Source of the DNA: Oryzomicrobium terrae | Lineage (GTDB): Bacteria; Pseudomonadota; Gammaproteobacteria; Burkholderiales; Rhodocyclaceae | Length of the DNA: 64,000 bases | Assembly (NCBI RefSeq): GCF_008274805.1 | Contig: NZ_CP022579.1 | Span: 2,046,001 to 2,110,000 of the forward strand | Direction of reading: 5' to 3' | In this document: in pieces, positions 26,641-34,860 of the stretch | How the letters are laid out: the number at the start of each line of letters is the position of its first letter | Numbering within the stretch: position 1 is the stretch's first letter | Notes under the pieces: generated by a model | Database searches by the model: none | The model's input: the letters and a program-made list of their open reading frames with translations, nothing else | What the model was told of the DNA's origin: nothing | Translations under genes and position numbers: made by a program

Positions 26641-27477
26641 ATGATCCACCGCCTGCTCGCCGCCCTGGGCCTGGGCCGCAATGCGCGCCCGGCGGCGATT
26701 CCCGAGCCCCTGTGGCGCAGTACCGTTGCCGGGCTGCCCTTTCTCGCCGCCCTCAACCGGGAGGAACAGGGCAACCTGAAGCAGCTGGCCGAGGCGTTCC
26801 TGGCCGACAAGTCGTTCACCGGCGCCGGGGGCCTGGTGCTGACCGACGCCATCTGCGTCTCGGTGGCGGCCCAGGGCTGCCTGCCGGTGCTCAACCTGGG
26901 GCTGCACTGGTACAAGGACTGGAGCGGCGTGGTGATCTACCCGGACGAATTCGTCATCCCGCGCCAGATCGCCGACGAAACCGGCGTGGTGCACGAGTAC
27001 GACGAAGTGGCTGCCGGCGAGGCCTGGTCCGGCGGGCCCTTGATCCTCTCTTGGCGCGACGTGCTGCTGGCGGACGAAGGCTACAACGTGGTCATCCACG
27101 AATTCGCCCACAAGCTCGACATGCGCGAGGGCGAACCCGACGGCGTGCCGCCGCTGCACCCGGGCATGAACCAGGAGCACTGGATCGAGGTGCTGGATGC
27201 CGCCTACGAGGACTTCTGCGCCCGGGTCGATGCCGGCGAGGAAACCTGGATCGACCCCTACGGTGCCGAGCACCCGGGGGAATTCTTCGCCGTGCTGTCG
27301 GAAACCTTCTTCACCTTCCCCGAAGCGGTGCGGGACAGCTACCCGGCCCTGTACGCCCTGTTCGTGCGCTTCTACCGCCAGGACCCGGCGGCCCGCCTGC
27401 CCTATCCGCCAGCGCTGCCGCGCCGGGCGGCGACGGCGGCCGTTCCGCCGGCCTCCCGGGCTTCCCGGACCTGCTAA
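26641..27477 (+). CDS. mtfA: MtfA-like M90 zinc peptidase
   Basis: The 278-residue protein belongs to the M90 glucose-regulated metallopeptidase family (E. coli MtfA, which binds the repressor Mlc). The active-site motif HEFAHKLD (HExxH) is at about residue 159, within NVVIHEFAHKLDMREGEPDG. A downstream glutamate in FFAVLSETFFTFPEA is likely to be the third zinc ligand. Other family stretches are PFLAALNREEQGNLKQLAEA and WYKDWSGVVIYPDEFV. It lies 16 bp after the DMT gene and 19 bp before a flavodoxin-like gene, so the three may be one transcript. No sugar PTS genes lie nearby. Confidence 0.88.
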   Translation: MIHRLLAALGLGRNARPAAIPEPLWRSTVAGLPFLAALNREEQGNLKQLAEAFLADKSFTGAGGLVLTDAICVSVAAQGCLPVLNLGLHWYKDWSGVVIYPDEFVIPRQIADETGVVHEYDEVAAGEAWSGGPLILSWRDVLLADEGYNVVIHEFAHKLDMREGEPDGVPPLHPGMNQEHWIEVLDAAYEDFCARVDAGEETWIDPYGAEHPGEFFAVLSETFFTFPEAVRDSYPALYALFVRFYRQDPAARLPYPPALPRRAATAAVPPASRASRTC

Positions 27478-27496
27478 TCCCGGCACGGCGCGCGCC

Positions 27497-27955
27497 ATGG
27501 CCCGGCTACTGATCGTCTACCACACCCAGAGCGGGCGCACCGAGGCACTGGCCCGGGCCGCCCTGGCCGGCGCCCGTGAGGCCGCCCCGGCGGTGGATAC
27601 CCGCCTGCAACGGGCCGCCGACACCAATGCCGACGACCTGCGCGGCGCCGACGGCTACCTGATCTGCACCCCGGAGAATTTCGGCTATATGGCCGGGCTG
27701 GTGAAGGATCTGTTCGACCGCACCTTCTATCCCCTGGAGAACCAGACCACCGGCCGCCCCTACGCGGTGCTGGTGGCCTGCGGCAACGACGGCCGCGGCG
27801 CCCTGCGGGAGGTCGGGCGGATCGCCACCGGCTACGGCTGGAAGCCGGTGCATCCCGGCCGCATCGCCCGCCAGCCCACCACCCCGGCGGACCTGGAGGC
27901 CAGCCGCGAAATCGGCGGCCTGCTGGCCGCCGGGCTGGAGATGGGGCTGTTCTGA
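27497..27955 (+). CDS. Flavodoxin-like / NAD(P)H-dependent reductase family protein
   Basis: The 152-residue protein begins LLIVYHTQSGRTEALARAAL, the FMN phosphate-binding loop of flavodoxin-fold proteins, and has a second flavin segment TPENFGYMAGLVKDLFDRTF. Its length and the latter motif (PENFGYMAGxxKDFFDR) mark the group of flavodoxin-family reductases found in many proteobacteria. The start ATG 27497 lies 19 bp after the peptidase stop. The electron partner is unknown. Confidence 0.85.
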   Translation: MARLLIVYHTQSGRTEALARAALAGAREAAPAVDTRLQRAADTNADDLRGADGYLICTPENFGYMAGLVKDLFDRTFYPLENQTTGRPYAVLVACGNDGRGALREVGRIATGYGWKPVHPGRIARQPTTPADLEASREIGGLLAAGLEMGLF

Positions 27956-28268
27956 TCCGGGCATTCAGCCGGAGTCGCGGTTGCGCGGCGGGCCTGTTGC
28001 ATGGTGGGCCGGCGTCACGGGCATCGAGGCCGTCCCTCAAACACCGCGCCCATGGCCGATCTCCGAGGCATACCCTTGGAGACCCGCGTCAATCCTTGAT
28101 CTCCAGAGCCACCCTTTGAAGAACGGCCAGGGGCGCGGGGTTTCGCGGGTCAGGCTCCCTCCCTCCCCTTCGCCCCTGCCTCGCCCCTGCCTCGCCCCTG
28201 CCTCATCACGGTGCGCCGCTTCCTGCGCCGCCCCGCTGCGGACCCTCGTCGGCAACGGGCAGACCGGC
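27956..28268. repeat. Intergenic spacer with two degenerate copies of the dispersed repeat
   Basis: This 313-bp spacer between the flavodoxin-like gene and the 3' end of cysB holds no gene I can support. Segments akin to the palindromic repeat occur at 28065-28098 (GAGGCATACCC, then GCGTCAATCCTTG) and at 28131-28149 (GGGCGCGGGGTTTCGCGGG). A run of CCCCTGCCTCG triplicate repeats sits at about 28165-28205. Confidence 0.5.
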
Positions 28269-29210
28269 TTACAGCTGGTAGGAGTCTCCCGCCCCGGCCA
28301 TGGCCATTTCCACGGCCTTGCGGGTCAGTTGCGGGGCGAAGTACTCGATGAAGTCGTATTCGAAGCGGCGCAGGTAGGTGCCGCGCTTCAGGCCGATGCG
28401 GGTGGTGTTGCGCTCGAACAGGTGGCTGGCGTCCAGGGCGCGCAGGCCGACGTCCCGCTCGGCATCGAAGGCCATGGCGGCGATCACGCCCAGACCCAGG
28501 CCCAGGCCGACGTAGGTCTTGATCACGTCGGCGTCGATGGCCGCCAGCACCACGTTGGGGGTGATGCCGGCCCGCTCGAAGGCCCGGTTGATCCGGGAAC
28601 GGCCGGTAAAGGCCGGGTCGTAGGTGATCAGGGGATAACGGGCCATTTCCTGCAGGGTCAGGGCTGGTTCGGCCAGGATCGGGTGCCCTTCCGGGGCGAT
28701 CACCACGTGGGACCACTGGTAGCAGGGCAGCATCACCAGCTGGGGATACTGGTCCATGGCCTCGGTGGCGATGCCGATGTCGGCATCGCCGTTGCTCACC
28801 CATTCGGCGATCTGGGTCGGGCTGCCCTGGTGCAGGGACAGGCGCACGTTGGGGTACTTGTCCACGAAGCGCTTGACCACCGCCGGCAGGGCGTAGCGGG
28901 CCTGGGTGTGGGTGGCTGCGATGGTCAGGCTGCCGGAGTCGCCCCCGGCGTATTCGGCGCCGACCCGCTTCAGGTTGTCCGCCTCTTTAAGTATGCGGCC
29001 GGAAATCTCCAGCACCGCCTTGCCCGGCTCGGTGATGCCCACCAGGCGCTTGCCGCTGCGCTCGAAGACGACAATGCCCAGCTCGTCCTCGAGCAGTTTG
29101 ATCTGCTTGGAGACGCCGGGCTGGGAGGTGTACAGGGCTTCCGCCGCCTCGGAAACGTTGAGCCCGCGCCGGGCCACCTCCACCAGATAGCGCAACTGCT
29201 GCAGTTTCAC
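28269..29210 (-). CDS. cysB: LysR-type sulfur regulator CysB
   Basis: The 313-residue LysR regulator starts MKLQQLRYLVEVARRGLNVS and has a recognition helix in LYTSQPGVSKQIKLLEDELG. The sequence closely resembles CysB, with SLTIAATHTQARYALPAVVK and LPCYQWSHVVIAPEGHPIL in the effector domain and VIKTYVGLGLGLGVIAAMAF. CysB activates sulfate assimilation genes and responds to N-acetylserine and sulfide. It is divergent from cysI-DUF934-cysHDN, with a 117-bp AT-rich spacer holding probable CysB sites. It could be the close relative Cbl, but its location favours CysB. Confidence 0.95.
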   Translation of the reverse strand: MKLQQLRYLVEVARRGLNVSEAAEALYTSQPGVSKQIKLLEDELGIVVFERSGKRLVGITEPGKAVLEISGRILKEADNLKRVGAEYAGGDSGSLTIAATHTQARYALPAVVKRFVDKYPNVRLSLHQGSPTQIAEWVSNGDADIGIATEAMDQYPQLVMLPCYQWSHVVIAPEGHPILAEPALTLQEMARYPLITYDPAFTGRSRINRAFERAGITPNVVLAAIDADVIKTYVGLGLGLGVIAAMAFDAERDVGLRALDASHLFERNTTRIGLKRGTYLRRFEYDFIEYFAPQLTRKAVEMAMAGAGDSYQL

Positions 29211-29256
29211 GAGTTCTCCCTTATAAATAACAAATCGCTATAACAATCTAACCGGA

Positions 29257-29280
29257 TATTCTTTTTGAATCAATAACCCG
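29257..29280 (+). promoter_or_regulatory. cysI upstream element shared with sbp
   Basis: The 24-bp stretch TATTCTTTTT-GAATCAAT-AACCCG is almost repeated upstream of sbp (40736-40758), where it reads TATTCTTTTT-CAAGAAA-AACCCG. A -35-like TTGAAT is embedded at 29265-29270. The element lies 48-71 bp upstream of the cysI start, in the region where CysB would be expected to bind. Confidence 0.6.
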
Positions 29281-29327
29281 GTCTTACCATAGCGTCACTC
29301 ATTTCCGCAGGCCTGTCTGGACCCTCC

Positions 29328-31043
29328 ATGTACCGCTACGACGCTTACGACCACGCCATCCTCCGCCAACGGGTCGCCCAGTACCGCGACCAGGTCCGGC
29401 GCTGGAAAACCGGCGAACTCTCCGACGACGAATTCCGCCCGCTACGCCTGCAGAACGGCCTGTACATCCAGCGCCACGCGCCGATGTTCCGCATCGCCGT
29501 GCCCTACGGCCTGCTGTCGTCCACCCAGCTGCGCAAGCTGGCCGAGGTGGCCCGGGACTACGACCGGGGCTACGGCCACTTCACCACCCGGCACAACCTG
29601 CAGCTCAACTGGCCCAAGGTGGAAGACACCCCGGACATCCTGGAAAAGCTGGCGGACGTGGAAATGCACGCCATCCAGACCTCGGGCAACTGCGTACGCA
29701 ACGTCACCACCAGCCATTTCGCCGGCATCGACCCGGACGAGATCGCCGACCCGCGCCCCTTTGCCGAGCTGCTGCGCGAATGGAGCACCTTCCAGCCCGA
29801 ATTCGCCTTCCTGCCGCGCAAGTTCAAGATCGCCGTGAGCGGCTCCACCCGGGACCGGGCGGTGACCCTGGCTCACGACATCGGCCTCAACATCAAGAAG
29901 AACGCCGCCGGCGAGATCGGCTTCGAGGTGCTGGTGGGCGGCGGCCTGGGCCGCACCCCGATCCTGGCCAAGGTAATCGAGGAATTCCTGCCCTGGCAGC
30001 ACCTGCTGACCTTCGTCGAGGCCATCCTGCGCGTCTATAACTCCTACGGCCGCCGCGACAACCCCTACAAGGCCCGTATCAAGATCCTGGTGCACGCCCT
30101 GGGCGCCGAGCAGTTCCGCAAGGAAGTGCTGGAGGAATGGGCCAACCTGAAGGACGGCCCGAGCACCGTCGGCACCGAGGAGCTGGAGCGCATCGCCCGC
30201 CACTTCACCGCCCCGGACTACGCCGCCCTGCCGGCCCGCGATGAACGGGTCGACGCCCTGAAAGCCTCCAACCCGGCTTTCGCCCGCTGGGTGGCGCGCA
30301 ACGTGCACCCGCACAAGCAGCCGGGCTACGCCGCCGTCACCATTTCCCTGAAGGACCCGCGCCAACCGCCCGGGGATTGCACCTCGGAGCAGATGGAAGC
30401 CGTGGCCGACTTGGCCGACCAGTTCAGCTTCGGCGAATTGCGCGTCTCCCACGAGCAGAACCTGGTGCTGCCCGACGTGCCCGTTTCCGCCCTGCCCGAC
30501 GTCTGGGAAGCGGCCAAGGCCAAGGGTCTTTCCACCCCCACCGTGGGCCTGCTCACCGACCTGATCTGCTGCCCCGGGGGCGACTACTGCTCCCTGGCCA
30601 ACGCCAAGTCGATCCCCATCGCCGCAGCTATCCAGGAGCGCTTCGCCGACCTGGACTATCTGTTCGACATCGGCGACCTGGACCTCAACATCTCCGGCTG
30701 CATGAACGCCTGCGGCCACCACCACGTCGGCCACATCGGCATCCTCGGCGTCGATAAGAACGGCGAGGAGTGGTACCAGGTCACCCTGGGCGGCCACACC
30801 GACGGCGTCAAGGGCCGGGAAACCGCCCTGGGCAAGGTGATCGGCCCCTCCTTCTCGGCCGCCGAAGTGCCCGAGGTGGTGGAAACCCTGGTGCGCACCT
30901 ACGTGGCCCAGCGCCACGACGATGAGCGCTTCCTCGACACCTTCGAGCGCCTCGGACTCGCCCCCTTCAAGGAAGCGGTCTATGCTGGCCGCCGCCCCGC
31001 CGCCCTCAACACCTCCGCTGCCCGGGAATCGACCCATGCCTGA
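29328..31043 (+). CDS. cysI: Sulfite/nitrite reductase hemoprotein
   Basis: The 571-residue enzyme reduces sulfite to sulfide by six electrons using siroheme and a 4Fe-4S cluster. Typical motifs are GHFTTRHNLQLNWPKVEDTP near residue 85, SGNCVRNVTTSHFAGIDPDE, and the cluster/siroheme cysteines in CCPGGDYCSLANAKSIPI and NISGCMNACGHHHVGHIGIL. It is related to assimilatory ferredoxin-type sulfite and nitrite reductases. No CysJ flavoprotein is nearby, so the electron donor is probably ferredoxin or another protein. It heads the cysI-DUF934-cysH-cysD-cysN operon, and the next gene overlaps it by 8 bp. Confidence 0.94.
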   Translation: MYRYDAYDHAILRQRVAQYRDQVRRWKTGELSDDEFRPLRLQNGLYIQRHAPMFRIAVPYGLLSSTQLRKLAEVARDYDRGYGHFTTRHNLQLNWPKVEDTPDILEKLADVEMHAIQTSGNCVRNVTTSHFAGIDPDEIADPRPFAELLREWSTFQPEFAFLPRKFKIAVSGSTRDRAVTLAHDIGLNIKKNAAGEIGFEVLVGGGLGRTPILAKVIEEFLPWQHLLTFVEAILRVYNSYGRRDNPYKARIKILVHALGAEQFRKEVLEEWANLKDGPSTVGTEELERIARHFTAPDYAALPARDERVDALKASNPAFARWVARNVHPHKQPGYAAVTISLKDPRQPPGDCTSEQMEAVADLADQFSFGELRVSHEQNLVLPDVPVSALPDVWEAAKAKGLSTPTVGLLTDLICCPGGDYCSLANAKSIPIAAAIQERFADLDYLFDIGDLDLNISGCMNACGHHHVGHIGILGVDKNGEEWYQVTLGGHTDGVKGRETALGKVIGPSFSAAEVPEVVETLVRTYVAQRHDDERFLDTFERLGLAPFKEAVYAGRRPAALNTSAARESTHA

Positions 31044-31644
31044 CCTGATCCGCCGCCCCCAGATCATCCGCTCCACCCCGGCGCCGGCCATCGTCGCCGA
31101 CGATTTCGCCCGGCTGGTGCTGACGGTCTCCACCGACGCCCCGGAAAGCAGCGAGAGCGCCGCCACCGTCACCCTGCCCTCCGTCGCCGACGCGCCCAAC
31201 CTGATCGTGCCCCTGGCCGTGTGGCAGGCCCGCCGCGACGAGCTGCTGGCCCGCCTGACCCAGGGCGGCAAGCTCGGCGTGAGCCTGGCCCCGGGCGAGG
31301 AAGCCGAGCAATTGGCCGGCGACTTCGCCCACCTGGCCCTGATCGCCGTGGAATTCCCCAAGTTCGTGGACGGCCGTGGCTACACCAGCGCCACCCTGCT
31401 GCGCCGCCTCGGCTGGACCGGCGAGATCCGCGCCGTGGGCGACGTGCTGCGCGACCAGTTCTTCCTGATGCGCCGCTGCGGCATCGACGCCTTCGCCCTC
31501 AAGGAAGGCAAGGACCTGAACGACGCCCTGAAGGCCTTCGACGACTTCAGCTTCACCTATGCCGGGGCGGTGGACGATCCCCGTCCCCTGTTCCGCCGGG
31601 TGCAGCGCGGCGGTGCCAGCCTCGACGCCGGCCAGTCTTCCTGA
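31036..31644 (+). CDS. DUF934 protein of the sulfate-reduction operon
   Basis: The 202-residue protein is a DUF934 member, a family almost always found next to sulfite reductase genes and sometimes annotated as an oxidoreductase. Recognisable pieces are IVPLAVWQARRDELLARLTQ, FPKFVDGRGYTSATLLRRLG and GEIRAVGDVLRDQFFLMRRC with CGIDAFALKEG. There is no cofactor motif. The start ATG 31036 lies inside the cysI end (8-bp overlap), so translation is coupled. It is possibly an accessory factor for sulfite reductase; the exact role is unknown. Confidence 0.88.
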   Translation: MPDLIRRPQIIRSTPAPAIVADDFARLVLTVSTDAPESSESAATVTLPSVADAPNLIVPLAVWQARRDELLARLTQGGKLGVSLAPGEEAEQLAGDFAHLALIAVEFPKFVDGRGYTSATLLRRLGWTGEIRAVGDVLRDQFFLMRRCGIDAFALKEGKDLNDALKAFDDFSFTYAGAVDDPRPLFRRVQRGGASLDAGQSS

Positions 31645-31654
31645 GCGCTACGCC

Positions 31655-32395
31655 ATGGCCAACTTCAACCCCGCCGTCCTCAAGGGCGACAACCCGCAGG
31701 CGCTGCAAAGCGCCCTGGCCAAGGCCGAAGCGGTGCGTGCCGTGCTCGCCGGCATCGCCGCCAAACATGGCGCCGGCGCCGCCCTGGCCTCCAGCCTGTC
31801 CGCCGAGGACATGGTGCTCACCGACCTGATCGCCAAGGACAAGCTGCCCATCGGCATCTTTACCCTGGACACCGGCCGCCTGCCGGCGGAAACCTACGAT
31901 CTGCTGGCCGAAACCGCCAAGCGCTACCCGGGCACCCCGGTGAGCGTGATCTTCCCCGAGGCCGCCGACGTGCAGACCTTCGTCGTGCGCTTCGGCATCA
32001 ACGGTTTTTACGACTCGGTGGAAGCCCGCAAGGCCTGTTGCGGCGCCCGCAAGGTGGCGCCCCTCAACCGGGCCCTGACCGGCAAGGCAGCCTGGATCAC
32101 CGGCATGCGCGCCGCCCAGTCCGCCACCCGGGCCGAGCTGCCGGTGGAAGACTTCGACAGCGACCGGGGCATCCCCAAGTACAACCCGCTTTCCGACTGG
32201 AGCGAGGCCGAGGTGTGGGCCTACGTGCGCCACTTCCAGGTGCCCTATAACGCCCTGCACGACCGTTTCTACCCGAGCATCGGCTGTGCTCCCTGCACCC
32301 GCAGCATCACCCCGGGCGAGGACGTACGCGCCGGCCGCTGGTGGTGGGAAAACCCCGAAAGCAAGGAGTGCGGGCTCCACGTCAAGCAGGCCTGA
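31655..32395 (+). CDS. cysH: APS reductase (assimilatory, iron-sulfur type)
   Basis: The 246-residue enzyme reduces activated sulfate to sulfite. The PP-loop region includes LASSLSAEDMVLTDLI, and GIFTLDTGRLPAETYDLL follows. Two cysteine pairs (KACCGARKV and IGCAPCTRS) form the 4Fe-4S site, and the catalytic cysteine lies in ESKECGLHV near the C-terminus. These pairs distinguish APS reductase from the thioredoxin-dependent PAPS reductase of E. coli, so no APS kinase (CysC) is needed, and none is seen here. The start at 31655 is 10 bp after the DUF934 stop. Confidence 0.95.
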   Translation: MANFNPAVLKGDNPQALQSALAKAEAVRAVLAGIAAKHGAGAALASSLSAEDMVLTDLIAKDKLPIGIFTLDTGRLPAETYDLLAETAKRYPGTPVSVIFPEAADVQTFVVRFGINGFYDSVEARKACCGARKVAPLNRALTGKAAWITGMRAAQSATRAELPVEDFDSDRGIPKYNPLSDWSEAEVWAYVRHFQVPYNALHDRFYPSIGCAPCTRSITPGEDVRAGRWWWENPESKECGLHVKQA

Positions 32396-32441
32396 TTGCC
32401 ATCTGGCCGACCGCTCCCCACGAACCGATTTCATTATTGCG

Positions 32442-33362
32442 ATGAGTGCACCCATGACCACCCGCGTCACCCTCTCCCACCTGGACTGGCTCGAAGCCGA
32501 AGCCATCCACATCCTGCGGGAAGTGGCCGGCCAGTGCGAGAACCCGGCCCTCCTGTTCTCCGGGGGCAAGGACTCGATCTGCCTGCTGCGCCTGGCGGAA
32601 AAGGCTTTCCGCCCCGGCAAGTTCCCCTTCCCCCTGCTGCACATCGACACCGCCCACAACTACCCGGAAGTGATCGCCTTCCGCGACCGCCGCGCTTCTG
32701 AATTGGGCGAGCGGCTGATCGTGCGCAGCCTGGAGGATTCCATCGCCCGGGGCACCATCGTGCTCAAGTCGCCCCTGGAATCGCGCAACCGCTTCCAGTC
32801 GGTGACCCTGCTCGAAGCCGTGGAGGAATTCGGTTTCGACTGTCTGATCGGTGGCGCCCGCCGCGACGAGGAAAAGGCCCGGGCCAAGGAGCGGGTGTTC
32901 AGCTTCCGCGACGAGTTCGGCCAGTGGGACCCGAAGAACCAGCGCCCCGAGCTGTGGAACCTGTACAACGCCCGGGTGCGCAAGGGCGAGCACATGCGCG
33001 CCTTCCCCATCTCCAACTGGACCGAGCTGGACGTGTGGCAGTACATCGCCCGGGAAGGCCTGGAACTGCCCTCGATCTACTTCACCCACAAGCGCCAAAT
33101 CGTGCGCAAGAACGGCCTGCTGGCCCCAGTCACCGACCTGACCCCGGCCAAGGACGGCGACGTGGTGGAGGAAATCGACGTGCGCTTCCGCACCGTCGGC
33201 GACATCCCCTGCACCGCGCCGGTGGAATCCACCGCCGACACCATCGACAAGATCATCGCCGAGACCGCCAGCACCGCCGTCTCGGAACGGGGCGCCACCC
33301 GCCTGGACGACCAGACCAGCGAGGCCTCCATGGAACAACGCAAGAAGGAAGGGTATTTCTGA
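32442..33362 (+). CDS. cysD: Sulfate adenylyltransferase subunit 2
   Basis: CysD (306 residues) is the catalytic ATP sulfurylase subunit that makes APS from sulfate and ATP with CysN. The PP-loop FSGGKDSICLLRLAEKAF lies near residue 40, followed by LHIDTAHNYPEVIAFRD, CLIGGARRDEEKARAKER and the C-terminal signature RFRTVGDIPCTAPVES. Two start codons are possible, 32442 and 32454, neither with a strong ribosome site; the first is listed. The cysD stop overlaps the cysN start by one base (TGATG). Confidence 0.94.
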   Translation: MSAPMTTRVTLSHLDWLEAEAIHILREVAGQCENPALLFSGGKDSICLLRLAEKAFRPGKFPFPLLHIDTAHNYPEVIAFRDRRASELGERLIVRSLEDSIARGTIVLKSPLESRNRFQSVTLLEAVEEFGFDCLIGGARRDEEKARAKERVFSFRDEFGQWDPKNQRPELWNLYNARVRKGEHMRAFPISNWTELDVWQYIAREGLELPSIYFTHKRQIVRKNGLLAPVTDLTPAKDGDVVEEIDVRFRTVGDIPCTAPVESTADTIDKIIAETASTAVSERGATRLDDQTSEASMEQRKKEGYF

Positions 33363-34687
33363 TGGCTGCCCTGGAACGCATTCAAGACCACGGCCTGCTG
33401 CGCTTTCTCACCTGCGGCAGCGTGGACGACGGCAAGAGCACCCTGATCGGGCGTCTGCTCTACGACACCCGGACGATCCTGACCGACACCCTGGCCCAGA
33501 TCGAGCGCACCTCCCAGCGTCGCGGCCTGTCCGCCGTCGATCTGTCCCTGCTCACCGACGGCCTCTCCGCCGAGCGCGAGCAGGGCATCACCATCGACGT
33601 GGCCTACCGCTACTTCTCCACAGGCACGCGCAAGTACATCATCGCCGACGCCCCCGGGCATGAGCAGTACACCCGCAACATGGTCACCGCCGCCTCCACC
33701 GCCGACCTGGCGATCCTGCTGGTGGATGCGCGCAAGGGCCTGTCGGTGCAGACCCGCCGCCACGCCGCGGTGTGCCACCTGCTCGGCATCCGCCACCTGG
33801 TGGTGGCGGTGAACAAGATGGACCTGGTGGAGCACGACCGGGCCGTGTTCGAGCGCATCCGCGCCGACTTCCAGGATTTCGCCGCCGGCCTGGGCCTGTC
33901 CGACACCACCCACGACGTGACCTTCGTGCCCATGTCGGCCTTGAACGGCGACATGGTGGTGGACCGGGGCGAAGCCCTGGCCTGGTACGAGGGCCCGACC
34001 CTGCTGGAACTCCTGGAAACCGCCCCCGGCGCCCACGGCGACGCGGCGGCCAAGGCCGAGCAGTTCCGCTTTCCGATCCAGTGGGTGTGCCGTCCCCAGG
34101 CCTCCGACAACCCGGAACTGCACGACTACCGTGGCTTCTGCGGCCGTATCGAGTCGGGCACCGTCCAGGTGGGCGACCGCATCCTGGCCCTGCCGGCCTG
34201 GATCGAGACCAAGGTGAAGGCCATCCACATTGGCGGCCAGCCCCTGACTTCGGCGGTGGCCGACCAGTCGGTGACCCTGCTGCTCGAAGACGAGATCGAC
34301 CTGTCCCGGGGCGACATGCTGGTCAAGGCCGGCAGCACCGCCAGCGCCGCCAACGGCGACGGGGCCGTGCCGGAAGTAACCAAGCAGCTGGAAGCCATGG
34401 TCTGCTGGTTCGCCGAAACGCCGCTCGACCGCAGCCGCAAGTACACCATCCGCCACACCACCCGCAGCACCCGGGCGGCGGTGGGCGAGATCGCCTACAA
34501 GCTGGACGTGAACACCCTGGAACAGCAGGGCGCCGAGAAGCTGGCCATGAACGACATCGCCCGGGTCAGCTTCCGCCTCGCCCAGCCGGTGTTCTGCGAT
34601 TCCTACGCGAAGAACCGGGCCACCGGGGCCTTCGTCATCATCGACGAGGCCACCTTCGACACCGTGGGCGCCGGAATGGTCGTGTAA
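33362..34687 (+). CDS. cysN: Sulfate adenylyltransferase subunit 1 (GTPase)
   Basis: CysN (441 residues) is the GTPase that powers ATP sulfurylase. The G1 loop CGSVDDGKSTLIGRLLYDTR, switch region AEREQGITIDVAYRYFST, G3 ADAPGHEQYTRNM and G4 VAVNKMDLVEHD are intact, followed by EF-Tu-like domains 2 and 3. There is no C-terminal APS-kinase fusion, which matches use of an APS-type reductase. It is the last cys gene of the operon, followed by a hairpin at 34715. Confidence 0.95.
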   Translation: MAALERIQDHGLLRFLTCGSVDDGKSTLIGRLLYDTRTILTDTLAQIERTSQRRGLSAVDLSLLTDGLSAEREQGITIDVAYRYFSTGTRKYIIADAPGHEQYTRNMVTAASTADLAILLVDARKGLSVQTRRHAAVCHLLGIRHLVVAVNKMDLVEHDRAVFERIRADFQDFAAGLGLSDTTHDVTFVPMSALNGDMVVDRGEALAWYEGPTLLELLETAPGAHGDAAAKAEQFRFPIQWVCRPQASDNPELHDYRGFCGRIESGTVQVGDRILALPAWIETKVKAIHIGGQPLTSAVADQSVTLLLEDEIDLSRGDMLVKAGSTASAANGDGAVPEVTKQLEAMVCWFAETPLDRSRKYTIRHTTRSTRAAVGEIAYKLDVNTLEQQGAEKLAMNDIARVSFRLAQPVFCDSYAKNRATGAFVIIDEATFDTVGAGMVV

Positions 34688-34714
34688 CGCCCCGAGGGCT
34701 ATAATCCCGGGCTT

Positions 34715-34742
34715 GGCCCGACCGCCTACCAGTGGTCGGGCC
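34715..34742 (+). terminator. Hairpin after cysN (terminator or metN leader stem)
   Basis: GGCCCGACC (34715-34723) and GGTCGGGCC (34734-34742) form a perfect 9-bp stem with a 10-nt loop, followed by GCATTCTTTTCT. A T-run so close suggests Rho-independent termination of the cys transcript. TATAAT at 34700-34705 just upstream could instead make this the first leader stem of a metN transcript. Confidence 0.6.
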
Positions 34743-34748
34743 GCATTC

Positions 34749-34817
34749 TTTTCTGCCGCATCCGTCCTTTCGACTGCCTCCACCCGGCCGGCGGCAGAAA
34801 AGCATCGCCGTTGGCGA
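34749..34817 (+). promoter_or_regulatory. Two further stem-loops in the metN leader
   Basis: TTTTCTGCCGC (34749-34759) and GCGGCAGAAAA (34791-34801) are perfect 11-bp arms around 31 nt. Directly after, TCGCC-GTT-GGCGA (about 34805-34817) makes a small stem. The first arm shares its T-run with the preceding hairpin, so the two structures compete. This looks like a regulatory leader before metN, but it does not match any riboswitch I know. Confidence 0.45.
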
Positions 34818-34860
34818 CACCATCGAGCCAATCCAAGCACACAAAGAACCATCGGGAATC

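Noticed and set aside
34700-34860. SAM riboswitch upstream of metN
   Set aside because: The hairpins do not show the conserved core sequences or pseudoknot pattern of SAM-I or SAM-II riboswitches as I know them.
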